DNA from: Tridacna crocea | Lineage: Eukaryota > Mollusca > Bivalvia > Cardiida > Cardiidae | Direction of reading: 5' to 3' | DNA: 64,000 nt | Assembly: GCA_943736015.1 (NCBI GenBank) | Contig: OX031060.1 | Coordinates: forward strand, 8,941,501-9,005,500 | Part shown: positions 38,331-49,447 of the stretch, piece after piece | Numbering within the stretch: the stretch's first letter is position 1 | Layout of the letters: every line of letters starts with the position of its first letter | Made by a program: the position numbers and the translations under genes | Notes under the pieces: generated by a model | What the model saw: only the letters and a program-made list of their open reading frames with translations | What the model was told of the DNA's origin: nothing | Databases searched by the model: none

Positions 38331-39550
38331 ACATCTACCCATGAAGGCGGATAATTGTGCCAAAGTACATTGAAATCTACCCAAAACATAGGATCTATGG
38401 TTCAGATATGCTTTATTAATGACAATTTTATCGCTACACCTTTCAGTGTAATCTTCAGCCTGGACCTAAAAAAAAAATGAAAATGGCACTTTTTCTGGTG
38501 AAGGAGAACACTTGCCTTTTAAATTCTTTAATATAAACATACAAGCTTTAGTTCTAGAAAGCTCTTTTGAAGAAAATGTTACCATTTGGCCTTGAAGTGT
38601 GACCTCGACCTTGAATCTACAGAAACAAATTATTGAAATGGATTTTCCACTGGTATACAAAAACATTTGTGTAAAATTATTTTTAAATGCATTGATATAG
38701 TGTTGAAGTTGTTCCTTAGACAAGCGCTATTTGTGATAATTCTAGCATTTGACCTTTAAATGTGACCTTGACCATGGACATACCTGACAAATTAATTAAA
38801 ATGGCACTTCTACTGGTTAATCAAAATACCTATGTACAGTTATTTTGAAATCCATCCATGTTTAAATATCGTCATAGATCGTCTGTTTGACAAATTTGAA
38901 GTGGAACTAGTCTATCCAAAAATGTGTCGCAGAACTGTTACTGTGTGGTAAATGATTAGACTTTTGACTGCTTCGTTTGACTCGCTGACCTTTGGCAGAC
39001 GGTGTGGATTAAGATCAGACTGCACAGAATATGCAGTGTGATCCTTGATCTACATTATCTGATAACGAGATATTTTTCACCGAATATATCGATCTATGTT
39101 TGAATTAGCATATGCAAGTTTTGCTTTACTATTGGCTGGCAAGTTTCATTTATTTCACTCAGAAGAATAAGGGTTATTTAAAACGCTGTTTTGTTAATGC
39201 CCCAGAAGGAGTAGCTGTGAAGCCTATGTGTTCAAATCCTAAAGGGGATCAGGGGCCCTTATGGAAAGAAGGGATATAGTTTCTAAAGGAAAAGGGGATG
39301 CTCCCTGCTCCCTTCAACCACACTTTCATATGGTACATATCTTTTAGGATAAATCTATTTCAATGTTGGCACATTCATCCATACTTTAACGTAGGGATTA
39401 TAACGATTAAGTGGTCCTAGATATGTTTTAATTTATTATAATCACAAATTATGTCCCTGGGCAAGGCACCTCAAGAGGACAGCAAAGCTCAGTTTAGATA
39501 AGAATTAAGAAACTCAGTCACGAATATGAATTTCTCACCGAACTATGATT
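38331..39550. other. Unassigned DNA with dispersed-repeat words
   Basis: A ~170-bp unit with GTGACCTYGACC and ACAAATTAWTRAAATGG is present about twice at 38575-38860. AAGATCAGACTGCACAGAAT at ~39013 is a copy of the short foldback. A family A right end (GTGTGGTAAATG) is near 38945. Confidence 0.4.
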
Positions 39551-39551
39551 A

Positions 39552-39779
39552 GCTCTTTACCAAACGACAAAATCTTAGACTTGTCCAAATTGAAGGCATT
39601 TGCAGACGAAAAAAAAAAGTGACCCAAAAACTAAAATTTGTTTCCAGCAGGAAAGAAAAGAAAAAAATTGTGGGAAAAAGGAGAAAATGCTGGTTGCCAG
39701 CATTTTCTCCTTTTCCCACAATGTTTTCAGAAGGCTTCTATCTCAGGGTCGTAAAAACCATGGATTATTTGGTAAAGGA
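39552..39779 (-). mobile_element. Family A element
   Basis: Left flank TTAG; right TTAA at 39780-39783. The loop is CTGGTTGCCAG. Confidence 0.88.
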
Positions 39780-39904
39780 TTAAAATGATTTTGATATTGT
39801 TGTTAAATGATCCGTGTCGATAAATCGTCAAAGTAAATAATTGCTATTGATCTATTTTTAGTAACCACGTGCGTCTGCTTCATAATCGAATGTTTACAGT
39901 TTGG

Positions 39905-39984
39905 CACTGCATTCTGGGAGCAACATCCGCCATTTTGTTGTATGTTTGTGCCGTCTTGTTCGTGTTTGTTTCACGTGCAACTTG
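39905..39984. promoter_or_regulatory. Candidate promoter and first exon
   Basis: Minus-strand reading gives CTCCCAGAATGCAGTG (like the ZNF143/Staf motif) at 39905-39920 and CAAAATGGCGG (like YY1) at 39928-39938. A palindromic E-box CACGTG is at 39972-39977, and CTTG|GTAAGT at 39984 would be a first-exon donor on the + strand. On the minus strand the YY1-like site overlaps an ATG opening MADVAPRMQCQT. Direction is therefore uncertain, and downstream exons were not found. Confidence 0.45.
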
Positions 39985-40610
39985 GTAAGTAACCTAGCTA
40001 GACTAGCAAAGGCTATACTCAGTGTCTCAGAATTAAAGTTTCTATCTAGGAAACCTTCCACGAATACCGTCAGTCATCAGGAAAAGGACGAAAAGGCAAA
40101 TTAGAACGACCCCCGTTTTTCGTCTGACCGATTTTCGCTAGCATGTGCACAGTAGCTAAACAGGTGCGATTGGTCCAAAATTAGACCCCCCATAAAATGT
40201 ATTGTTTTCTTTTCGAGCTTGTTTAAAGTATGCAAGTAGGCCAAAGTTTGTTCGTTGACTTCTATCCCAATCGAGCTAATTAAGACATTGTATGTTCGGA
40301 CAGATGACTGATTAGAAGTTCCCAGATTGAACGTGAAGTGTCGTTTGGAAGGTCGATTGGAATGAGGCCAAAGGTTTTGCAATATTTAGATTAAACCATG
40401 TTCTGTTTATTGATGGCATTCCAAACAAGCCGTAAATAAAGAAATTTTCTCTCTGAAAGCCGTTTTCACAATATATTGGTCACAACTTACAGTGTAGATT
40501 CATAAGATCAGACTGCATATTCTGTGCATTGTAATCTTGAGCCACTATCGTCTGCTAGAGTATCATCATTGAGTCATCCTTAGCAGACCAAGAATTTAAC
40601 TATTTTCTTA
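39985..40610. other. Unassigned DNA after the candidate first exon
   Basis: A 93-codon minus frame (40101-40382) has no known motif. AAGATCAGACTGCATATTCTG at ~40505 (split by the 20-base limit here) is the short foldback seen elsewhere. Confidence 0.35.
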
Positions 40611-40611
40611 A

Positions 40612-40805
40612 CAGTGCTGAGGTTTACATACCTGAAAAACATTAAAAACTTTTCAGGAAAAGGAGAAGTGCTGTTGACCATTTTTTTCCTTTTCCTGCAA
40701 TGATTTTGACCCCTCTGAAAGAAATGTCATCAGTTGAGCAACACCGAATGCATGGTGTGCCAATGCTTTTATTTTGTACATGTCCAGTTTTAGTTATCTG
40801 GTGAA
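40612..40805 (+). mobile_element. Family A element, decayed
   Basis: Recognisable by GGAAAAGGAGAAGTGCTG and TTTTCCTGCAATG only. Confidence 0.5.
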
Positions 40806-40864
40806 AAGAAAACTTTTGATTTCCTTCGGATAACATTTTTAATCATGCAAAAGACAACCTTTAA

Positions 40865-41328
40865 CTCTCTACCAGATTACAAAACTGTTAACAGTACTCT
40901 TGTCCAAAGTCAGTGCATTTGCAGACAACTATTTAACTCTATCAAACAATCCCTGGTTTTTACGACCTGAAACAAGCCTTTTGAAAACATTGTAGGAAAT
41001 GGAGAAAACGCTGGTTACCAGCATTTTCTCCTTTTCCCACAATGTTTTCTACCCTGCTGGAAACAAATTTAAATTTTTGACTGTTATGTTTATTTTGTCA
41101 TCTGCAAAATTAATGCTTTCAATTCAAACCAGTGTAAAATTCTGTCGTATGGTTAAGGGTTAAATGGGTCTCAAATGATAGAATTTGTTTTTGATAGGTA
41201 TAAAACTTTGTGGTAAAAGGAGAAAATGATTGTAAAATGCTGGTTACCAGCACTTTCTCCTTTCTCACAATGTTTTCTAAATGGTTCTTCCTCAGGGTTG
41301 TTAAAACTTGTGATTTTGTGATAATGGG
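40865..41328 (-). mobile_element. Family A element containing another family A element
   Basis: TTAA at 40861-40864. The left arm stops at GCAGACAACTATTTAA. After the nested copy it continues with ATGGGTCTCAAATGATAG, its hairpin and GTGATAATGGG. Confidence 0.82.
40937..41159 (+). mobile_element. Family A element nested in family A
   Basis: TTAA at 40933-40936 and 41160-41163. Stem left side GTAGGAAATGG, right CCTTTTCCCAC. Confidence 0.9.
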
Positions 41329-41334
41329 TTTACC

Positions 41335-41745
41335 TTGTATATAATGGCAAAATGACTTGTCCAAATTGAAAGCATTAATTTTGCAGATAAAAGAGAAGAT
41401 GTGACTGGCATAATGGACTTTGTGAAAGAGTAGAAAATATTTAATAGGAAACAAAAAAAAAATCATGGCAACCTGCATTTCCTCTTTAACCCATTGGCAT
41501 GGTGTTATAATGAGTTTATCTGTTAACCAGAAAACAAAATTAAATTTAGACTTGTCCGTATTGAAAGCATTTGCAGATCTATGACAAAGTGAATGAGGCA
41601 AAAATGTTGGAACATAAAAAGGTTAGAAAACATTATTGGAAAAAGACAAAATGGAAGTTTGTTGCAGGAGGGGTTGGAGACATTGTTGGAAAAGGAGAAA
41701 TTCTGATTAGTTACAGGGCTTGTTTAAAGATTGTGGCGTAAAGAT
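41335..41745 (-). mobile_element. Two decayed family A copies
   Basis: Left-arm phrases ACTTGTCCAAATTGAAAGC and ACTTGTCCGTATTGAAAGC occur in both; the hairpins are largely lost. Confidence 0.5.
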
Positions 41746-41749
41746 TTAA

Positions 41750-42288
41750 AGGTGGGTATTTAGAATTTTCACATCACACCAAATTAAAAAATATATATAT
41801 CATTGAAATTTATATGAAAAAACAATACAAATCATCAATAATTAAGAATCATAAAATTACAAAAAAAAATTTTTTTCAATGGTATTCCCTTAAAAGGCTA
41901 CGTAGCTTCTTAAGCTATTTTAAGATTTCGCACCAAAAATCAATAAAGCATTGTGGGAATTTCAAGTGACTTGCACATGACTAATAACGCTTAAATTCCA
42001 TTACATAACAAACATGTAATAATTATTTTCCATAATGTCTTCTTCGGACGGATGTTTGAAACTTTGTCTGTGTTTTCCTGTATTTAAATGAGAGAACTGA
42101 TAAACTAAAAATAGAACGTATCTCCCGTTGATGTCAACCTTGTCCGTAATAAATCTCTAATTTCTCCTGTTATCGGATGGTTTCAACTACTGGGGTTTTA
42201 TAAACGCAAATTAAAAGACTTTGGGAGTATAAGTATGATTTTTTTGCATTTTTGTAAAATTTTTGTCCCAAAATCTGAAGGGCCACCT
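41750..42288 (+). mobile_element. TTAA element with AGGTGG ends, copy 1
   Basis: TTAA at 41746-41749 and 42289-42292. Ends AGGTGGGTATTTAG and CTGAAGGGCCACCT. The RGG-type ends with TTAA suggest Kolobok, but no protein is present. It is the uninterrupted partner of copy 2 and shows what copy 2's insertion sites looked like before (TTAA at 41890-41893 and 41910-41913). Confidence 0.82.
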
Positions 42289-43249
42289 TTAAAGGTGGCC
42301 CTTCAGAATTTGGGATGAAAATTTTACAAAAATACAAAAAAATCATACTTATACCCCCAAAGCCTTATAATTTTCATACATAAAACCCCAGTAGTCGAAA
42401 ACCATCCGACAATATGAGAAATTAGAGATTTACTACAGCCCAGGTTGACACCGACGGGAAACACGGTCTATTTTTACATGAGTAACTCTCTCATTTACAT
42501 ACCGGAAATACACAGACGAAGCTTTAAACAGCGTTCGAAGAAGACATTATGGAAAATAATTACATATTTGTTATGTTATGGAATTTAGGCATCATTAGTC
42601 ACATGCCAGTCACTTAACATTCCCACAATGCTTCATTTTATTTTTGGCGCGAAATCTAAAAATAGCTTTACCCCCCGTTCACACATAGACGCCGCTTCTA
42701 CTACGATCAAAGTGTGGCCGAAAACGTGGCCGATCGTGACAAATCGCAGGAGAAACGTAGTGGAGTCTTCACAAGCGCAGTACGATTGCCGTAGGGTTTT
42801 CATGATCGGGAAGCTCTACGCTCTTGCCATGCTTATTTTGAACATGCTCAAAACAAGCTTAGTGAGATCGTGGCCAACAAGCATCGGGGTAATGTCGTAA
42901 AAAGAGCGTAGTAGAAGCGCCGTAATCGTACAAGCAGCGCGGAAGCATCGTGGAGAGATCTTCATGATCGTAGTAAAAGCGCAGTAAAAGCGTAGTGCAG
43001 TCGGGAACATATTGAGTAAGCTTCTACAACCCTTCCATTACGTTCTTACTACGTTCCCATGACGATCTCTCTACGTTCCTGATGATCATATGAAGACCTA
43101 CCATGACCTTACACCGATCATACCACGTCCTATCAGGCAGCAGTTAGTTTTTATTGTGATGATATTTGACCAATCATCATCTGTCAACTACAAAGAAAGG
43201 GCGGCACTATACCTCACGATCATTTGCAGTTGAGACTTCAAACTTTGCA

Positions 43250-43420
43250 CATCTTGTTACAGTTGCAAGAATTGAAAATGCCCCGTAAACCCCGTGGTAA
43301 AGCAGGGTTTGCTCTGGATCTAAAAAAGTTGTCGCCAGCTCTTTCGCCAAATGAAAAAAGTTGGGGCCAATCTGGGGACAGTTGGGGCCAAATTTTCAGG
43401 AGTTGGGGCCAGATGAGTAT
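43250..43420. repeat. TTGTCGCCAG...TTCGCCAAATG segment
   Basis: AAAAGTTGTCGCCAGCTCTT and CGCCAAATGAAAAAA recur at ~45135-45190 inside the same element, so part of the interior is duplicated. TTGGGGCCA repeats three times within 60 bp. Confidence 0.55.
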
Positions 43421-43661
43421 CATAATGCAGCATGCTGGACAAAATTTTAGACTGGTCGGAATTGTAAGGAGTTGCAGTCTATTCATAATGTATAATGTAT
43501 GTTAAGGGATAGATAACTTTGTTAGAAAATGAGAATTATCTATGAAAAAGAAAAAGTAACACTTTCTCAGGGTCATATGAACAAGGTTTTTCATTTTTTT
43601 TTTTTGCGTGTTTAATTGATTCTTTCTTCATGACAGAGCAGCCAGTGGTGAACGAGTTTGT

Positions 43662-43853
43662 TTACTGACATTGTAGACACATTTTACATAGCATAACTTT
43701 TTTGCAAGCATCGTATTTGAGAAAGCTAGAAAATTCAGGGTCAGAAAGCCAATAGTTCTTAAATAATCGTTTTGCAACTTTCGAAGGCATGCCGAGTTGG
43801 CTAGATTCACTTTCATTATGGGAGGCATCGGCTTTACTTTTTGTCACAGACAT
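43662..43853 (-). pseudogene. Possible hAT/ZNF862-like N-terminal fragment
   Basis: The minus-strand frame reads KRLFKNYWLSDPEFSSFLK then KKVMLCKMCLQC. The W...DPEF...L...CxxC layout is like the N-terminal zinc-binding region of hAT-derived ZNF862-type proteins. It is short and isolated; alternative: chance. Confidence 0.3.
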
Positions 43854-45207
43854 TAATGCAGCAATCCATTTTTACATAGAAAGAAACAGCTAAAAAGTTA
43901 CCTACATGTACTTATAACCTATCAAATTGACAGCATTTGCAGCAGGCAAATACCGGTAGATAACCGCTCAAACTCAACTAATGTTTAAAGATACATGTAT
44001 ATAAAAAAATATATAGTCTGTTAAATGTAGAAAAGCTTACTTCCAGCATTTTCTCATATTGCCGAGATGTTTTTAACTTTCTATTGATAAGTTAGACCCA
44101 GTTTCAGAGTGCAAGAGACATCGAAAATACAGCTGTCTGATTAGCGTTTGTCTTTGATTAATATCGGATAAATCGTAAATAAAACCATCGTTCAACAACA
44201 AAATCTAACACCTGATTTACTTTCAAAGCCTTGTAGATTTGCGGTTCGCAGCCCAATCAAGGAAATACTATAAAATCAACAGAATACTTAGATCTGTCTA
44301 GAATCAGAGACAATAACTTTTTTTTACATTTTATCTTATAGTTAGTGTCATAAAATATATGCGATTTCATCCAAATGCTGTTGCAGTGACGAGCTACCAT
44401 TTTGAAGTTGAATCATGTGACTTCGCTAAATTCGCCAAAAGCCTTGTAACGTGATACTACATTGGCGCCAAATTAGTCACATGATTTGAAAATATTGCCA
44501 CATGATCTAAATTATCTAAGTACGTCATCATATCTGTTCGTTTGGAAAACTGCGAGTAGAGTTTAATAACTAATTAGGAGTAAATGGTTATAAGCAAGTA
44601 GGTACCGATTCCATGGTTTTTAAAACTGGGATATTTCAATCCATTTAAAACTTTGGAAATAAAAGTAGACGAAGATTGACCGATATCCGGGTTAGTACTT
44701 TCACTTTCGTATAGGTAGTTACTAAATTTAGCAAACCATGTTTCGAAAATAGAGGTCCGACAAACACCGATAGGCGGCGCTGATATTTGTCAATAATATG
44801 GGATTATCCCATGTTGTTGTAAAGTTAATTAACAATGACTTGTCAATCAGACTCTCGTTATGTTGTAAACTAATTAAAGTCGCTGATTGGGCACTAACTG
44901 TAAATCGGGTACGGCACACGCTGATATGGTAGATTACACACAGGACGCTTTGTCAATTATGCAAGGCGACTTCCCGATTTTTTTCAGTTGACTTGGACTT
45001 CGCTTTTCTTGGCGAAATGAGCGAAGTTTTTTGAAATCCGGCAACTTCTTTGCCCACTCGACCGAGGCTATAACTCGCTTAGTTCGCAAACGCTTACGAC
45101 AATGAATTTCAAAAGAATTTCTTTTTGGGGCCAGCTTGTAAAAAGTTGTCGCCACGCATTTTCGCCAAATGAAAAAATCTTGCGCCAAATTTTAATTTTT
45201 GTCGCAA

Positions 45208-45516
45208 ATGGCGACAATGGCGATCGGCAGCACGAACCCTGCAGCAGAAAATCCTGCAGCAGAAAATCCTGAGGCCTGGAAAGAGCATAAAGAGCCTTCG
45301 ACCGTTAAAGCTTGTGTCCTTCCTTCCACGGAAACTCCTCAGCCTGATGATCCCACTATTGAGTCTCAATTCGATGTAGAAGAAATTCGAAATGTTCTCC
45401 AGCAGAAACGCAGGAAAATGCAGACAGACCTTACCGAGGACCAGGAACAGGCTATGATTGAATGGCTTAGCGCACATCCAATCCTTTACAGCATTCATAC
45501 GTCCATTCATGTTTGA
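45208..45516 (+). pseudogene. MADF-like DNA-binding protein fragment of the Harbinger-like element
   Basis: The frame from ATG 45208 has an Ala/Pro/Glu-rich start, then LTEDQEQAMIEWLSAHPILY. That matches the opening helix of MADF domains (L-x-E-x-x-E...W/F-L-x-x-x-P-x-L-Y). It stops soon after, so only about the first third of the domain remains. Upstream TTG at 45199 is in frame but not a normal start. Confidence 0.55.
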
Positions 45517-45962
45517 AGTTTGCAAAGAAGTGAAAAATAATGTTTGTAACCAAAGATATATGTCCATCATCGCCGAAATTGTACTAAAAGCGTACTACAA
45601 GCGTGATATGATCGGCACCACCGTAGCGATATCGTCGTACAGTCTTCTAGGTCTGCGTAGTGTCGTAGTATGATCTTGAATGTCGTAGCGGCAGCGTAGT
45701 ATAAACGCAGTAAACGCGGCCGCTGGTCGGCAACGGTCTGTGTAACATCGTAGTAGAAGCGTGTCAGCAGCGCGTATGACATAGGAGCATCATAGTATGG
45801 TCGTAATGAAGACCATTTTTTGCCAAATTGCTCGATTTAGACGCCGATCCGCCCCGATCCGCCCCGATCCAATACTTTTTCAGATCGTGGCTTGATCGTG
45901 ATGATCGTGCTAAAGTCACAGCTCTGTGTGAACGGGGGGTAAGAGGCTACGTAGCCTTTTAA

Positions 45963-46176
45963 CTCTTTACCAAATGACAAAACTTTGAACTGGTCCAAAC
46001 TGAAAGCACCTGCAGACGACAAAATAAACGCAATTCAAAAATTAAAATTTCTTTCCATCAGAGTAGAAAAAATTGTGGGAAAAGAAGAAAATGCTGGTTA
46101 CCAGCATTTTCTCCTTTTCCCACAATGTTTTCAAGAGGCCTATTTCTCAGGGTGGTCAAAAGTCGGGATTGTGTGG
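45963..46176 (-). mobile_element. Family A element nested in AGGTGG copy 2
   Basis: TTAA at 45959-45962 and 46177-46180. Comparison with the empty site in copy 1 (TTCCCTTAAAAGGC) proves the TTAA duplication. The last seven bases (TAAAGGG) are missing, probably deleted between TAAAGGG and the adjoining TTAAGGG. Confidence 0.93.
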
Positions 46177-46319
46177 TTAAGGGAATACCATCAAAAAATT
46201 TTTTGTGTGTAATTTTATGATTCTTAATTATTGATGATTTGTATTGTTTTTTTTCATATATATTTCATTTATTTTCTTTAATACGGTGAGACGTGAATAA
46301 CCTAAATACCCACCTTTAA

Positions 46320-46640
46320 CAAGTAAACTTTCGTTTTTGAACAGTTCTTGTAATAAGGTATTTCCTTGGGGGAGAATAAATATGATATTTTTTGGTAATG
46401 GGTTAACAATAGTTCATCAGATATTAATAATAGGCTAACTTATGCAAATGCACGAAGATCTTTTTTTTCAGGCAGGAAGTATTGTGTAACATCATAAAAA
46501 ACAAAATATGAAAGTATTTTTTTTTGGTATGAAACATAAGATTCATGTTTTTTGCTTGAGATGAATGAAACGGGGTTTTGAATCATGTTTATCATATTAT
46601 CAAGTTTTGATGCTGCTTAGCAAACGAATAACAGCCTTTT
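46320..46640. other. Unassigned DNA
   Basis: Contains one GGTAATGGG-TTAA (~46395-46406), a family A right end without the rest. Confidence 0.4.
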
Positions 46641-46643
46641 TCT

Positions 46644-47190
46644 TTAGTCTCTGCCGTGTAACGAAATTGTATTCTTGTCCAAATTGAACACATTTGCAGG
46701 CAAAAAAAGTAAGGGAGGCACAGAGAACAAAATGTGTCCTTAATAGGGTAGAAAACATTGCAGAAAAAGAAGAAAAGTCTCGTTAGCAGCATTTTCTCCT
46801 TTTCCTACAATGTTTATTAAATGCTCCTTTTTTACAACTTTTGATTGTTAGTAAAAGGTATTTAGATTATAGTTTCAACTCATTTTCTCCTTGTTAGATG
46901 ACAAAATTTTAGACTTATTCATACATGCCGAATTGCAACTGACAGTTTAAATGAAGGTGAAAAGTAGATTTTTTTTTTTAAAACAGTAGGTAACAGTTTA
47001 AAAAAGGAGAAAGTACCACAAATTAAAACTTGAGCAAACTATGACAATGCTGCTGTTCAGCACTATTTCTTTTTCCCACAAACTTTTTATCCACTTTCAA
47101 GACAGTTTATCTCAACATTCAGTCACAGTTGATCTGCTGTCTTGGAATGCTTTCAACTTGAACAAGCCAAGAATTTAGTAATCTGGTAAA
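46644..47190. mobile_element. Three decayed family A copies
   Basis: (-) ~46644-46862 with a partial hairpin, (-) scrap ~46880-47000, (+) ~47000-47190 ending AATCTGGTAAAGACA. Confidence 0.5.
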
Positions 47191-47198
47191 GACAGCCC

Positions 47199-47643
47199 TT
47201 TACCAAACAGTCCCTAGTTTTTATGACCCTGAGATAGAAGCCTTTTGAAAACATAGTGGGAAAAAATGAAAATGCTGGTAACCAGCATTTTTTCCTTTTC
47301 ACACAATGTTTTCTACCCTGCTGGAAACAAATTTCAATTTTTGAGTTACATTTATTTTGTCATCTGCAACTGCTTTCAATTTGGACCCGTCTTTATCAAT
47401 TGGTATTAAACCATTACCACACAATCCCTACTATTGACAACCCTGAGAAAGAAGCCTGTAGAAAACATTGTGGGAAAAGCAGAAAATGCTGGTAACCAGT
47501 ATTTTCTTCTTTTCCAACAATGTTTTCTACCCTTCAAAAAACAAATTTAAAAATTTCAGTCTTATTTATTTTGTTGTCTGCAAATGCTTTCAATTTGGAC
47601 CAGTCTAAGATTTTTTCTTGAGGTAATGAGTTAAAGAGCTAAT
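47199..47643 (+). mobile_element. Family A element containing another at its right end
   Basis: CCCTTTACCAAACAGTCCC on the left. Its right terminus reads TTGGTATTAA, then the nested copy, then TTAAAGAGCTAA, as expected for TTGGTAAAGAGTTAA split at TTAA after drift. Confidence 0.72.
47410..47630 (+). mobile_element. Family A element nested in family A
   Basis: TTAA at 47406-47409 and 47631-47634; stem right side TTCTTCTTTTCCAACAATG. Confidence 0.9.
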
Positions 47644-47644
47644 T

Positions 47645-48435
47645 GGAACTGTATAAATGTGCAGAAAGCACTATATATTTGAAAATACCACAGTAAGAAG
47701 AGCCTGACGGCCCATTTATCAGGTAGCCTAGAAAATACTCTGATAATTACATGTACTGTAAATCACGGGATTGGCTTATCTCATATTGGAAAATGGCAAA
47801 TCATCCCAATAATTTCTATTTGAACAAAACAAGAAATGTCAATCTTGCAAGCTATATAGCTTATCTCTGGTTCATGACATTTTTTTGTTCTGTGTAACAG
47901 CAGATTGTTTTTGAAAATAGTGCATCAAAAGGAGAAATTGGTTTGTAGCAGGCCTTTTCTCCTTTTACCACAGTGTTTCAATTGTATTAATGCATTTACC
48001 CCTTAAGGCTGCTATACGCAACTCAAATTGGACATACTGGGAAGGTGTGGATCGGAACATACATGTATAGTCTGATCTTGGATCTACACCACTGCACTAT
48101 TATATATAAGGAGGTATCTTCCCTTTCCCCCACCCCTTCCCCTCTCCCAAGAAAAGAAAAAAAAATTGAAATAACAAAATCTTGGATTTTACTAGAAGCC
48201 CTGAAACTTTCATTTTATTTGTTTCGCTAGATAAAGATTAAACTTTAATTTGTACTGATTATAACATTTTTCAAGTATATTTTCCAATTTCTCGTGCAGC
48301 TGCGAATTTGTTGTCAAAATAAGTAAAGGATACATCCTGTGAGCTTCCTGTCAGTTAGCACTTGACTCTCAAGATTTATCATTGCACTACAGAGCAATCT
48401 ATGATGCATCACTTTTTTGCCAATCTGAGTTATGT
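47645..48435. other. Unassigned DNA with a family A scrap
   Basis: A hairpin remnant (CAAAAGGAGAAATTGG ... CTTTTCTCCTTTTACCAC) is near 47925-47970. TATAGTCTGATCTTGGATCT at ~48066 belongs to the short foldback family. Confidence 0.4.
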
Positions 48436-48439
48436 TTAA

Positions 48440-49020
48440 CTCTAACCAGATGACAAAATTTTAGATTCTTTCAAATTGAAAGCAGTTACAAAGGAAAAAA
48501 TACATTGTAACGAAAAACTGAAATTTGTCTTTGGACAGGCATTACCTCCAGCTAGATGGCATTCTATAAATACTCATCCATCTAATTTGGGCATCCTGGA
48601 TACAGAACCGAACCACTTTCCAATGCAACAGCCGTTACTTTGAATTTCAAACTTGAATAAACGATTACCCAATAAAACGCTACCTCATGCAATTCATTCA
48701 GCTATGATCAGCAGCGTAGGGAAATCTGGAGTTAAAGCAGGTCTCATTTCTCCTCAAACGTAGTGATAAAAGCTGTTTTCAACATTGCTATTTTATAGAG
48801 TGTAATATTACAGTCAGCCCACTTTCGGGGCTAGTGATGCGTCATATAAGACTGTTGAATCTTTGAAGAATATGACATGCGCAGACAATGTTTGGACAGG
48901 TAGAAAACATTGTAGGAAAAGGAGAAAATGCTAGCTACCAGCATTTTCTCCTTTTCCAACAATGATTTGAAAAGCCTTCTCATTCAGGGTTGTCAAAAGT
49001 CTAGATTATCGGTAAAAGGG
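48440..49020 (-). mobile_element. Family A element interrupted by a 351-bp element
   Basis: TTAA at 48436-48439 and 49021-49024. The sequence runs to TTTGGACAGG, is interrupted, and resumes after a second TTTGGACAGG with TAGAAAACATTG. Confidence 0.9.
48540..48890. mobile_element. 351-bp element with 10-bp target duplication
   Basis: Flanked by TTTGGACAGG at 48530-48539 and 48891-48900. Termini CATTACCTCC and GCAGACAATG share only CATT inverted. It has no coding capacity. An inverted relative lies at 49448-49737. Confidence 0.8.
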
Positions 49021-49046
49021 TTAACTGCTCAAGGAAGGGTAGGGAG

Positions 49047-49305
49047 CATCCTCGGATACCCCGGGGTCTCCCTATTTGCTACGCTACATCGACTCCTGGG
49101 ACAATTGACTAATAAAACTTTGAATCAGCCGCCGAAAATCGATACGAAACGTCATAGTGTACAGTCCACTCGCCCATCACAAAATGATGATGGAACCAAT
49201 GAAAAGCCAGCATTCGGCCAGCGTTAAAGCGAGGGAAATTCAATTAATTGTCCCAGGGGTCGATGTAGCGTAGCAAATAGGGAGACCCCGGGGTATCCAA
49301 GGATG
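49047..49305. mobile_element. MULE-like 259-bp element
   Basis: Ends CATCCTCGGATACCCCGGGG and complement, inverted over ~60 bp, flanked by GGTAGGGAG at 49038-49046 and 49306-49314. A 9-bp duplication and long inverted ends are typical of Mutator-like elements. Confidence 0.9.
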
Positions 49306-49447
49306 GGTAGGGAGAGACTACTTTGAAAGTTTTGCTCTATCCATCTGTTTACAGTTGGCAGTGCTGTCTTCTCAATACCTTCTAGAGTAGAAAATTTCAT
49401 ATCTACATGTATACTCCTTGCTACTGCAAAAAGAAATACTTTTTAAA

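Larger units (their letters stand above)
42671..45939. mobile_element. PIF/Harbinger-like element, 3.27 kb, non-autonomous or decayed
   Basis: Inverted ends CCCCCCGTTCACACA on both sides, with TA directly outside each. Inside both ends are runs of GCGTAGT/CTACTACG words (subterminal repeats). It contains a MADF-like open frame and no DDE transposase that I can see. Harbinger elements are known to carry a DDE gene and a Myb/SANT- or MADF-like gene. Because only TA is duplicated, ISL2EU-type is an alternative. Confidence 0.72.
42293..46315 (-). mobile_element. TTAA element with AGGTGG ends, copy 2, interrupted twice
   Basis: Inverted relative to copy 1 and sharing the TTAA between them; right TTAA at 46316-46319 after CTAAATACCCACCT. 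It is interrupted by a Harbinger-like element (42671-45939) and a family A copy (45963-46176). What remains matches copy 1 along its length. Confidence 0.82.

Noticed and set aside
42628..43010. Overlapping frames at the left end of the Harbinger-like element
   Set aside because: They read through subterminal CGTAGT repeats and the inverted end; composition is repeat-driven.
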